DNA from: Clostridia bacterium
GTDB taxonomy: Bacteria > Bacillota > Clostridia > Oscillospirales > Acutalibacteraceae
DNA: 55,782 bases
NCBI GenBank assembly: GCA_017481575.1
Contig: JAFUPA010000019.1
Coordinates: 1 to 55,782 of the forward strand
Direction: 5' to 3'
A program made the translations under genes and the position numbers. Positions 17,922 through 24,780 of this stretch are shown here, piece by piece. Position 1 is the stretch's first letter. Each line of letters begins with the position of its first letter. Under the pieces are notes generated by a model, which saw only the letters and a program-made list of their open reading frames with translations, searched no databases and was not told where the DNA came from.

Positions 17922-19265
17922 ATGAATTATGTAGAAAAAGTTATTGCACGTGTCGCTAAAGAGCACGCAAACGAGCCCGAGTTTGTTCAAACGGTTACAG
18001 AGGTTTTAACAAGCCTTATTCCTGTTGTTGAAAGACATCCCGAGTACGAAGCTGCAGGCTTGCTCGAGAGAATGGTTGAGCCGGAAAGACAGATTATCTT
18101 CCGTGTTGCGTGGATAGACGACAAGGGTAAGGTACAGGTTAACACAGGCTACCGTATTCAGTTCAACAGTGCAATCGGACCTTACAAGGGCGGTCTTCGT
18201 TTCCACCCATCAGTATACAGCGGTATCATCAAGTTCCTTGCTTTTGAGCAGACTTTCAAAAACAGCCTCACAAGCCTTCCTATCGGCGGTGCAAAGGGTG
18301 GTTCAGACTTCGACCCGAGAGGCAAGTCAGACGGAGAAATCCTTCGTTTCTGCCAGGCATTTATGACAGAGCTTTACAGACACATCGGTCCTAACCTCGA
18401 CGTTCCGGCAGGTGACGTTGGTGTTGGCGGCAGAGAAATCGGTTACCTTTTCGGTCAGTACAGACGCATCAAGGGTACATTCGAAAACGGTGTTATCACA
18501 GGTAAGGGCCTTTCTTACGGCGGTTCACTCGTAAGACCCGAGGCTACAGGCTACGGCGCAACATACTACGCACAGGAGGTTCTTGCTCACTTCGGCGAGT
18601 CAATCGAGGGCAAGACATTCTCTGTTTCAGGCTTCGGTAACGTTGCTTGGGGTACTGTTAAAAAGGTTACAGAGCTCGGCGGTAAGGTTGTTACAATTTC
18701 AGGTCCCGACGGCTATGTTTACGACCCCGACGGAATCAATACAGAAGAAAAAATCAATTATATGCTTGAAATGCGTAATTCAGGCCGAGACAAGGTTCAG
18801 GACTATGCTGACAAGTTCGGCGTTGAGTTCTTCCCGGGTCAGAAGCCGTGGAATGTTCCCGTTGATGTTGCAATGCCTTGTGCAACACAGAACGAGGTTG
18901 GCATAATGGAAGCAAGACAGCTTGTTGAGAACGGTGTTCAGTATTACATCGAGGTTGCTAATATGCCCTCAACAAACGACGCTCTTAAGTACCTTATGGA
19001 AAACTGCAAGGCAGTTGCTCCGTCAAAGGCAGTTAACGCAGGCGGCGTAGCAGTTTCTGCTCTTGAAATGACACAGAACTCACTTCGTTACAACTGGACA
19101 ACAGAAAAGGTTGATATGCGTCTTAAGTCAATTATGAAGGCAATTCACGACTCTTCTGCAGAAGCAGCAGAAGCTTACGGACTTGGCTACAACCTTGTTG
19201 CAGGTGCAAACATCGCAGGCTTCCAGAAGGTTGCAGATGCTATGATGTCACAGGGCGTTATCTAA
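17922..19265 (+). CDS. gdhA: glutamate dehydrogenase, hexameric class I (probably NADP-linked)
   Basis: 447 residues, the usual length of the 50-kDa bacterial enzyme. It interconverts 2-oxoglutarate + ammonium and glutamate. The substrate domain shows GPYKGGLRFHPSV, the catalytic-lysine segment LPIGGAKGGSDFDPRGKSD, and PAGDVGVGGREIGY; the dinucleotide domain has VSGFGNVAWG. Start ATG 17922 follows AAGGAG. It is monocistronic, between its own promoter/leader and a strong terminator. NADP preference is inferred from family length and anabolic context, not from a decisive residue. Confidence 0.93.
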   Translation: MNYVEKVIARVAKEHANEPEFVQTVTEVLTSLIPVVERHPEYEAAGLLERMVEPERQIIFRVAWIDDKGKVQVNTGYRIQFNSAIGPYKGGLRFHPSVYSGIIKFLAFEQTFKNSLTSLPIGGAKGGSDFDPRGKSDGEILRFCQAFMTELYRHIGPNLDVPAGDVGVGGREIGYLFGQYRRIKGTFENGVITGKGLSYGGSLVRPEATGYGATYYAQEVLAHFGESIEGKTFSVSGFGNVAWGTVKKVTELGGKVVTISGPDGYVYDPDGINTEEKINYMLEMRNSGRDKVQDYADKFGVEFFPGQKPWNVPVDVAMPCATQNEVGIMEARQLVENGVQYYIEVANMPSTNDALKYLMENCKAVAPSKAVNAGGVAVSALEMTQNSLRYNWTTEKVDMRLKSIMKAIHDSSAEAAEAYGLGYNLVAGANIAGFQKVADAMMSQGVI

Positions 19266-19277
19266 ATACAAAAAATC

Positions 19278-19316
19278 AACACGGTGCAAATCATTGAATT
19301 GCACCGTGTTTTTGCG
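19278..19316 (+). terminator. bidirectional terminator between gdhA and the GH3 gene
   Basis: AACACGGTGCAA pairs with TTGCACCGTGTT; five T follow on the + strand, and on the - strand the same stem is followed by a T-rich tract. It separates two convergent genes. Confidence 0.9.
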
Positions 19317-19321
19317 TTTAT

Positions 19322-21781
19322 TTAGATTGATTTAAGAAGAGCGGGAAGTCTTGTCAGCGCACCGGGGATTCTTACAAGAATCTTGCAAAGTCCCTTGAAG
19401 CTTGACTGTCCGTCGTTAAGAATCATAAGAAGTCCGTCAATAATTTCAGGTGAAGCAACACCCATACTCATAGCCATAAAGTTACGGATGGGGATCTGTG
19501 TTGCCATTGCGGCAATCATCTTGCCGTCGCCGTTTTCAGCAGAGCCGAATTTTGCCATAATGCCCTCGATAGCTCGGCACATTCTGCCGCCCCACTTTGT
19601 ATGTCTTGCATCGTTAAGACAGCAGTAAAGGTCAATCGGAAGTGATGTGTCACGCTTGTTTTCGGGAAGCTTTGAGCCAAGCACTGCCTCAAACTGTGCG
19701 CCATTCATACCGTTAACATCTGCTGTGTAGTATGCAGGAGCAGTTTCTCTGTAATCAGGAATTTCAGCGTTGACTGTTGACTCAACTGTAATTGTCTTGG
19801 TGAGCTTGATGTCACGGCTTGATGCACCTACAAGGATGTCGAACTCACCGTTTTCAACCATCCAGTCGCCGAGCTTAACATTGTAGAATGCAAAAGCTCT
19901 CTTTGAAAGCTCAAGTGTAACAGTTGTTTCTTCACCGGGGTTGAGGAATACCTTTTTAAATCCACGAAGCTCCTTAACGGGACGGAAGATTGTTGATTCC
20001 TTATCTGCAACGTAAAGCTGTGCAACCTCACCGCCGTAAACGTCGCCTGTATTCTTGATTTTGAAAGTAACTGTTACTGTGTCTGTATCCTTAATGCTGT
20101 CAGCAGAAACCACAAGGTCGCTGTACTCAAATGTTGTGTAAGAAAGACCGAAACCGAACGGGAAGAGAACGTCCTTATTTGCCTTGTCGTAGTAGCGGTA
20201 GCCGATGTAAACTGACTCTCTGTGCTCACTTGTAACAGGGCCTGCAGGATAGTTGCCGTATGTCGGGTTGTCGCTGTAGGCGAGGGGATATGTCTCACTT
20301 GTCTTACCTGACGGATTAACCTTACCTGTAAGAAGATTAGCTGTTGCACTGCCGACTGCCTGACCGCCGAGACCTGTGCTCAGAAGTCCCTTAACCTCGT
20401 TAATCCACGGGAGGTTGATTACAGAACCGCCTGCAAGCACAGCCGCTGTGTTCGGGTTAGCCTTTGCAACTGCAGAAACAAGGTTGCTGTGGCATTTCGG
20501 CATTTCGATGTTTTCTCTGTCGTAGCCTTCACCCTCAAATTCGTCTGTAAGACCAACGAATACAAGTGCAACGTCAGCATTCTTTGCAGCGTTAACAGCT
20601 TCGTTTACAAGGTCAACCTTGATTTCGTCCTTGTTCTTAACATAACCGGGAGCGTAAACCACGTCAACACCGAGCTTCTTAAGTTCATCAAGAGCATTGT
20701 CGAGCTTGTTGGGGTTGATAACAGAAGAACCTGCACCCTGAAAACGGGGAGAAGCGGCAAGCTCACCGATAACTGCAACCTTCTGACCTGCCTTGAGCGG
20801 AAGGATTTTATCGTCATTCTTAAGGAGTACCATTGAGCCCTCTGCAACCTTGCGTGCAATCTGATGATGAGCCTCAATGTCATATGTATGCTTTTTCTCG
20901 AGAGCGGGCTTTGACTTAACAATAAGGTCAACAACCGTGTCAACTCTCTTGTCGAGAACTGCGATATCAAGCTCACCGCTGTTTACTGCGGCAATGATTT
21001 TGTTTGTGTTAATTCTTGCAGATGACGGCATTTCAAGGTCAGTACCGTTGTAAAGTCCGGGAATTCTGTCAACAGATGAACCCCAGTCTGTTACAATAAG
21101 ACCCTTAAAGCCCCACTCACCACGAAGCACCTTTTCCTGAAGCCACTCGTTCTGTGATGAATAAACACCGTTAATGCGGTTGTAAGAGTTCATAATTGTC
21201 CACGGCTGTGCCTCTTTAACACAGATTTCAAAAGCTGTGAGGTAAAGCTCACGCATAGCTCTCTCGTCAACAACCTCGTTGATAACCATACGGAATGCTT
21301 CCTGTGAGTTACAAGCAAAGTGCTTGAGTGATGTACCCACACCCTTTGACTGAACGCCGTTTACAAAGCTTGCAGAGCATTTACCTGCAAGGTACGGGTC
21401 TTCACTGAAATACTCAAAGTTACGTCCGCAGGTCGGTGCACGCTTGATGTTTGTGCCGGGACCAAGAACAACGGAAACCTCTTCCTTAAGGCACTCTTCT
21501 GCAAGAGCAACGCCTTCTTCTCTTAACAAATCCTCGTCCCAAGAGCACGAAGAAGTTGAAGCAGGGGGGAAGCAGGTTGAAGGAACGGAGTTACCAAGAC
21601 CGATACCTTGTGAAGCCTTCTTGTCCTTGTTCTGCTTACGAAGACCGTGAGGGCCGTCAGTAACCATAATCTTCGGAAGACCAAGCTCGGGTGCTTCCTC
21701 AAGATGCCAATAGTCGAAGCCTGAAACAAAAGCAGCCTTTTGCTCGAGGCTCATTTTTTTAACAATGTCGGGATGTTTCAT
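19322..21781 (-). CDS. glycoside hydrolase family 3 (beta-glucosidase-like)
   Basis: 819 residues. Family 3 enzymes hydrolyse terminal beta-linked sugars. The (alpha/beta)8 domain contains MVTDGPHGLRKQ, KHFACNSQE (153-161) and the nucleophile Asp232 in GLIVTDWGSS. The alpha/beta sandwich follows (LLKNDDKILPL, LPWINEVKGLLSTGLGGQ), then YPFGFGLSYTTF-type sequence (here DVLFPFGFGLSYTT) and a fibronectin-III-like domain near 560-670. About 120 further C-terminal residues are of unknown role. No signal peptide, so it acts on oligosaccharides inside the cell. It is 36 bases behind the acetyltransferase gene and probably in the same operon. Confidence 0.88.
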   Translation of the reverse strand: MKHPDIVKKMSLEQKAAFVSGFDYWHLEEAPELGLPKIMVTDGPHGLRKQNKDKKASQGIGLGNSVPSTCFPPASTSSCSWDEDLLREEGVALAEECLKEEVSVVLGPGTNIKRAPTCGRNFEYFSEDPYLAGKCSASFVNGVQSKGVGTSLKHFACNSQEAFRMVINEVVDERAMRELYLTAFEICVKEAQPWTIMNSYNRINGVYSSQNEWLQEKVLRGEWGFKGLIVTDWGSSVDRIPGLYNGTDLEMPSSARINTNKIIAAVNSGELDIAVLDKRVDTVVDLIVKSKPALEKKHTYDIEAHHQIARKVAEGSMVLLKNDDKILPLKAGQKVAVIGELAASPRFQGAGSSVINPNKLDNALDELKKLGVDVVYAPGYVKNKDEIKVDLVNEAVNAAKNADVALVFVGLTDEFEGEGYDRENIEMPKCHSNLVSAVAKANPNTAAVLAGGSVINLPWINEVKGLLSTGLGGQAVGSATANLLTGKVNPSGKTSETYPLAYSDNPTYGNYPAGPVTSEHRESVYIGYRYYDKANKDVLFPFGFGLSYTTFEYSDLVVSADSIKDTDTVTVTFKIKNTGDVYGGEVAQLYVADKESTIFRPVKELRGFKKVFLNPGEETTVTLELSKRAFAFYNVKLGDWMVENGEFDILVGASSRDIKLTKTITVESTVNAEIPDYRETAPAYYTADVNGMNGAQFEAVLGSKLPENKRDTSLPIDLYCCLNDARHTKWGGRMCRAIEGIMAKFGSAENGDGKMIAAMATQIPIRNFMAMSMGVASPEIIDGLLMILNDGQSSFKGLCKILVRIPGALTRLPALLKSI

Positions 21782-21817
21782 TTGATGATACTCCTCTCAA
21801 TATTTTACAATTTAATA

Positions 21818-22429
21818 TTATATACTATTATAATCAATTTTGCAATCCTTGAAATAATACTCTTTATCGTGTTCACCGATTTCACGTAAAACCTTGCACG
21901 GATTTCCGACTGCAACCACATTTGCAGGTATGTCCTTTGTAACAATACTGCCTGCACCGATGACTGTGTTGTCGCCGATTGTAACACCGGGCACAATAAC
22001 CGCACCTGCACCAATCCAGCAGTTTTTTCCGATTTTAACACTTCTGTTGAACTGGTATGCTTTCTCACGAAGCTCGGGATTTATCGGATGCCCCGCAGTC
22101 GCAATGGTAACATTCGGACCAATAAGGGTGTAATCACCCACATAAATATGCGTGTCGTCAACCAGAGTCAGGTTAAAGTTGGCATAAACCATCTTTCCGA
22201 AATGCACGTGCTTTCCGCCCCAGTTTGCACGCAAAGGCGGTTCTATGTAACAGCCCTCGCCGATTTCGGCAAACATTTCTTTGAGCATCTTTTCACGCTT
22301 GTCCTGCTCGGTCGGACGTGTCATGTTAAAATCATACAGCTTGTCAAGACATAAAAGCTGTTCTTTCATAATTTCATCGTCACTCGGGTAGTAAATTTCA
22401 CCCGAATGGAGCTTTTCTCTGTTAGTCAT
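21818..22429 (-). CDS. maltose/galactoside O-acetyltransferase-like hexapeptide protein
   Basis: 203 residues. The N-terminal maltose-acetyltransferase domain begins MTNREKLHSGEIYYPSDDE, and the left-handed beta-helix repeats cover about 70-185 (VTIGDNTVIGAGSIVTKDIP, NCWIGAGAVIVPGVTIGD). The active-site His appears in ATAGHPINPE. Such trimeric enzymes move acetyl groups from acetyl-CoA to sugars. It is the first gene of an operon with the GH3 glycosidase, so a role in handling imported oligosaccharides or detoxifying sugars is likely but not shown. Confidence 0.85.
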   Translation of the reverse strand: MTNREKLHSGEIYYPSDDEIMKEQLLCLDKLYDFNMTRPTEQDKREKMLKEMFAEIGEGCYIEPPLRANWGGKHVHFGKMVYANFNLTLVDDTHIYVGDYTLIGPNVTIATAGHPINPELREKAYQFNRSVKIGKNCWIGAGAVIVPGVTIGDNTVIGAGSIVTKDIPANVVAVGNPCKVLREIGEHDKEYYFKDCKIDYNSI

Positions 22430-22458
22430 ACAGTATCTCCTTTAATTTTTTCAATTAT

Positions 22459-22487
22459 ATAATAATAAAAATTTTCCTTTCGGTCAA
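22459..22487 (-). promoter_or_regulatory. promoter for the acetyltransferase-GH3 operon
   Basis: On the reverse strand TTGACC (22482-22487), 17-base spacer, TATTAT (22459-22464), about 30 bases before the start at 22429. Confidence 0.65.
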
Positions 22488-22539
22488 TCAAAAAAGAAAG
22501 TTTATATCGGCAATACAAAATTTGTCGGCAAAATTATAA

Positions 22540-22567
22540 TTGATTTTACAGTTATTTTGATTATAAT
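22540..22567 (+). promoter_or_regulatory. possible promoter upstream of the repeat cluster and histidine phosphatase
   Basis: TTGATT (22540-22545), 16-base spacer, TATAAT (22562-22567). It would give a roughly 230-base leader containing the hairpin cluster at 22598-22686. Confidence 0.5.
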
Positions 22568-22597
22568 ATTTAATGAAAGGTGCAAAAAATCGAATCA

Positions 22598-22686
22598 CCG
22601 ACGGCACTATTGCACCGTCGGCGACTATTTAGAGCAGATACTTTGCCAAAAGGCGAGTTACGGCTCCCCGTAGGCAGTCGACTGCC
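22598..22686. repeat. cluster of short GC-rich hairpins (array A)
   Basis: The 375-base gap 22430-22804 holds this cluster. Hairpins: CCGACGG (22598-22604)/CCGTCGG (22615-22621); CTTTGCC AAAA GGCGAG (22641-22657); TACGG CTCC CCGTA (22659-22672); GGCAGT CG ACTGCC (22673-22686). The last three are packed end to end with loops of 2-4 bases. The segment is far more GC-rich than the flanks. It looks like a dispersed intergenic element rather than a gene. Confidence 0.6.
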
Positions 22687-22804
22687 ACCGTTCACTCATA
22701 TCCGCTTAACTTTAGTTTTCACTTCCTGTTACAGTATATGCCTGCGGATTTTGTGCGGAAACAAAAATTTTGAAAAGCTACAAAATAATTACGGAGTTTT
22801 AATA

Positions 22805-23374
22805 ATGACAACTGTTTATTTCGTCAGACACGCTGAACCAAATTATAATAACCATAATGATATGATAAGAGAACTGTCTATAAAAGGTATGGCTGACAGG
22901 AAACTGGTCACACAGTTTTTGATTGACAAAAATGTTGATGCTGTTTTATCAAGTCCGTTCAAAAGAGCTTTTGATACGGTTGCGGATTTTGCACACAAAA
23001 AAGGATTGGACATAGAAATTATTGACGATTTCAAAGAACGCAGGGTCGATAGTATTTGGATTGAAGACTTCACGACTTTCAGCAAAGCTCAATGGGCGAA
23101 TTTTGACTATAAACTATCCGATGGTGAAAGTTTAAATGAGGTTCAGAGCAGAAATATTTCCGCATTAAATGAAGTGCTAAAAAAGCACAAGGATAAAGTT
23201 GTTGTAATCGGCAGTCACGGAACAGCTTTGAGTACAATTATCAATTACTATGACAAATCATTTGGATATGATGAGTTTGAAAAAATACGCACGCTTATGC
23301 CGTGGATAGTTAAATTGACTTTTCAAGATAAAGAATGTATCGGGATAGAACAGTATAATCTGTTTTCAAAGTGA
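22805..23374 (+). CDS. histidine phosphatase (phosphoglycerate-mutase-like) family protein
   Basis: 189 residues from ATG 22805, with GGAG about 10 bases upstream; the open frame extends back through the hairpin cluster to 22580, but that extension has no family match and is rejected. The catalytic phospho-histidine motif is FVRHAEPNYN (Arg8, His9). A second conserved arginine lies in SSPFKRAFDT and the second histidine in VVIGSHGTALS. Members dephosphorylate small molecules or proteins; the substrate here is unknown. The gene is AT-rich and stands alone. Confidence 0.85.
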   Translation: MTTVYFVRHAEPNYNNHNDMIRELSIKGMADRKLVTQFLIDKNVDAVLSSPFKRAFDTVADFAHKKGLDIEIIDDFKERRVDSIWIEDFTTFSKAQWANFDYKLSDGESLNEVQSRNISALNEVLKKHKDKVVVIGSHGTALSTIINYYDKSFGYDEFEKIRTLMPWIVKLTFQDKECIGIEQYNLFSK

Positions 23375-23428
23375 GAAATTATTGCGTACAATGAGTTACA
23401 TAGGAGGAAATAGTTTGACATAAAAATT

Positions 23429-23455
23429 GCCCCTACTCGAAAAACGAGCAGAGGC
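23429..23455. repeat. short imperfect palindrome
   Basis: GCCCCT A CTCG, loop AAAAA, then CGAG C AGAGGC. The outer arms carry one mismatch. It lies between the histidine phosphatase and the converging toxin remnant, and could end transcription or be a degenerate copy of the CCCCT element seen at 27222 and 34469. Confidence 0.45.
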
Positions 23456-23479
23456 GGTAATAATTTGGCTGAAATTAAA

Positions 23480-23796
23480 TTATCTCAACAGCCAGCCATA
23501 GTCCTGACGACAGTCGATACAATAATCGACATAAACCGTTTTATCAACTATTTGGTATATCAGCATATAGCGTTTGCTGAACACAATGTATCTGTACTGA
23601 TGTTTGGGTATATTTATTCCCGAAAGCCATGGACACCTGTTTGGCATATTTTGCAAAGATAGTGCTGCTTCTTGAAACTCTTTTACAAGTTTTTCTGCCC
23701 CAAGAGGGCTAACTTTTGCTAAAATGCAGAGTGTTCAACGAGCATCTTCTTGGCTTTTTCCGAAATTATAACAGAATAAAGCTCTTTGTTATCCAT
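23480..23796 (-). pseudogene. RelE/ParE-family toxin, frameshifted
   Basis: From ATG 23796 the frame reads MDNKELYSVIISEKAKKML then VEHSAF and hits TAG. One frame over, sequence resumes as LAKVSPLGAEKLVKEFQ and continues through IPKHQYRYIVFSKRYML and IYQIVDKTVYVDYCIDCRQD to a stop at 23480-23482. Joined, it is a normal ~105-residue RelE/ParE ribonuclease-type toxin. The break is near 23720-23727, where one T appears to be missing from a T run (GCATTTTAGC). Either the toxin is dead or the base was lost in sequencing. The start overlaps the antitoxin stop by 8 bases, the usual type II arrangement. Confidence 0.82.
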
Positions 23797-24064
23797 TGAG
23801 TACCTCCGAGATTGCTGTTTTCATTGCAGATGCTACCTCTTCAATTGAATATCCTTTTTCTCCGTTCATTCGAGCTTCTTCAACGGAAAGAAGCTCCTCA
23901 CGGAGTTTAAGCATTTTTTCTCTTCTTGTAAAAGCCTCAATATCCATAACAACCAGGTCGCCCTCACCGTTTTTTGTGAGATACACAGGCTCACCCGTTT
24001 TCTTGCAAAGCTCTGCAATTTCGTTGTAGTTCTGTCTTATTGCTGCTGACGGACGTATATTCAT
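23789..24064 (-). CDS. Phd/YefM-family antitoxin
   Basis: 91 residues from ATG 24064 (an in-frame TTG at 24073 is less likely). The N-terminal part MNIRPSAAIRQNYNEI and the core GEPVYLTKNGEGDLVVMD are the DNA-binding fold of Phd/YefM antitoxins; the acidic C-terminus would wrap around the toxin. It is the first gene of the pair and normally represses its own promoter, which is a perfect consensus here (24100-24128). The cognate toxin is broken, so the antitoxin may persist as a solitary regulator. Confidence 0.85.
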   Translation of the reverse strand: MNIRPSAAIRQNYNEIAELCKKTGEPVYLTKNGEGDLVVMDIEAFTRREKMLKLREELLSVEEARMNGEKGYSIEEVASAMKTAISEVLNG

Positions 24065-24099
24065 TGCGGTCAACTTCTCGTAGTATTATTCTAACTAAA

Positions 24100-24128
24100 A
24101 TTATATATAAAAAATACTATCCTGTCAA
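24100..24128 (-). promoter_or_regulatory. consensus promoter of the toxin-antitoxin operon
   Basis: Reverse strand: TTGACA (24123-24128), 17-base spacer, TATAAT (24100-24105). Full consensus, about 36 bases before the antitoxin start. Confidence 0.8.
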
Positions 24129-24182
24129 TTGCTTTATAAAAACAACAAAAACCCCCGATTAAACAAAATTTTTCAAAAACCC

Positions 24183-24211
24183 TTTACAAATCAAAATATT
24201 TGTGGTAAACT
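24183..24211 (+). promoter_or_regulatory. promoter for rpsO
   Basis: TTTACA (24183-24188), 17-base spacer, TAAACT (24206-24211), giving a leader of about 105 bases before rpsO. Confidence 0.65.
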
Positions 24212-24218
24212 ACTTTCG

Positions 24219-24296
24219 CTATGTGTCCGTTTCTCGGATTTTGGGTCAAACCGCCAAGCGGTGTTCACCTGCCTTAACCTGGGATTCCGGAGCATA
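24219..24296 (+). promoter_or_regulatory. structured rpsO leader, probable S15 autoregulatory site
   Basis: An outer helix can form between ATGT-TCCG (24221-24229) and CGGAGCAT (24288-24295). Inside lie ACCGC CAA GCGGT (24250-24262) and GGT/ACC pairs around it. S15 is known to bind structured leaders of its own message in several bacteria; the position, size and structure here fit that role. The exact S15 site is not proven from sequence. Confidence 0.5.
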
Positions 24297-24322
24297 AAAA
24301 TATTTTAAATGAGGTGAAAATA

Positions 24323-24586
24323 ATGACACAGGCAGAAAAGCAGGCTATCATGGCTGAATACGCTCTTCACGAGGGTGATACAGGTTCACCCGAGGTACAG
24401 ATCGCTGTTCTTACAAAGAGAATCAACGACCTTACAGAGCATCTCAAGGAGCACAAGAAGGACCATCACTCAAGACGTGGTCTTCTTAAGATGGTTGGTC
24501 ACAGACGTAACCTTCTTGCTTACTTGCAGAAGGTTGACATCGAGAGATATCGTTCAATCATTGCAAGACTTGGTATTCGTAAATAA
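24323..24586 (+). CDS. rpsO: 30S ribosomal protein S15
   Basis: 87 residues from ATG 24323; an in-frame GTG at 24314 sits in the GAGGTG ribosome-binding site. The family signature [17 protein letters not shown] is at the N-terminus and [19 protein letters not shown] and [13 protein letters not shown] follow. S15 binds the 16S central domain early in assembly. It precedes pnp, as in most bacteria. Confidence 0.97.
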   Translation: MTQAEKQAIMAEYALHEGDTGSPEVQIAVLTKRINDLTEHLKEHKKDHHSRRGLLKMVGHRRNLLAYLQKVDIERYRSIIARLGIRK

Positions 24587-24599
24587 TTACGGCATTTGG

Positions 24600-24637
24600 G
24601 GCAGACAGCAAATTTCTTTTACTGTCTGCCTTGTTGT
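24600..24637 (+). terminator. hairpin after rpsO
   Basis: GGCAGACAG pairs with CTGTCTGCC across a 13-base loop, followed by TTGTTGT. The weak T tract could allow partial read-through into pnp. Confidence 0.65.
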
Positions 24638-24666
24638 GTAATTATAATCATTTAATTGGTATCTAT

Positions 24667-24750
24667 TGTCAGGCAAAAATTTGGGTTTTAGCAGTGAATT
24701 GATAACCCGAAAATCGGGCTATGAATTTATTGCTAAATCCTTGCCTGACA
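24667..24750 (+). promoter_or_regulatory. 84-nt long hairpin in the pnp leader, candidate RNase processing site
   Basis: TGTCAGGCAA (24667-24676) pairs with TTGCCTGACA (24741-24750). After an asymmetric bulge, TTTAGCA (24687-24693) pairs with TGCTAAA (24731-24737), and pairing continues almost without break to CCCG (24706-24709)/CGGG (24715-24718) around an AAAAT loop. No T tract follows, and the structure ends 30 bases before the pnp ATG, so it is not a terminator. In E. coli a comparable leader stem is cut by RNase III and then used by PNPase to control its own message. Confidence 0.75.
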
Positions 24751-24780
24751 TGGAAATAAATTTTCAGAGAGGTAAAAAAG

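Noticed and set aside
22580-22804. N-terminal extension of the histidine phosphatase
   Set aside because: The extra residues come from the hairpin cluster, and the ATG at 22805 has a ribosome-binding site and begins the conserved domain.
11651-24326. An identical 19-base stretch around the start codons at 11667 and 24323
   Set aside because: It is built from the standard GAGGTG site and an A-rich spacer before ATG; likely convergence rather than a shared regulatory element.
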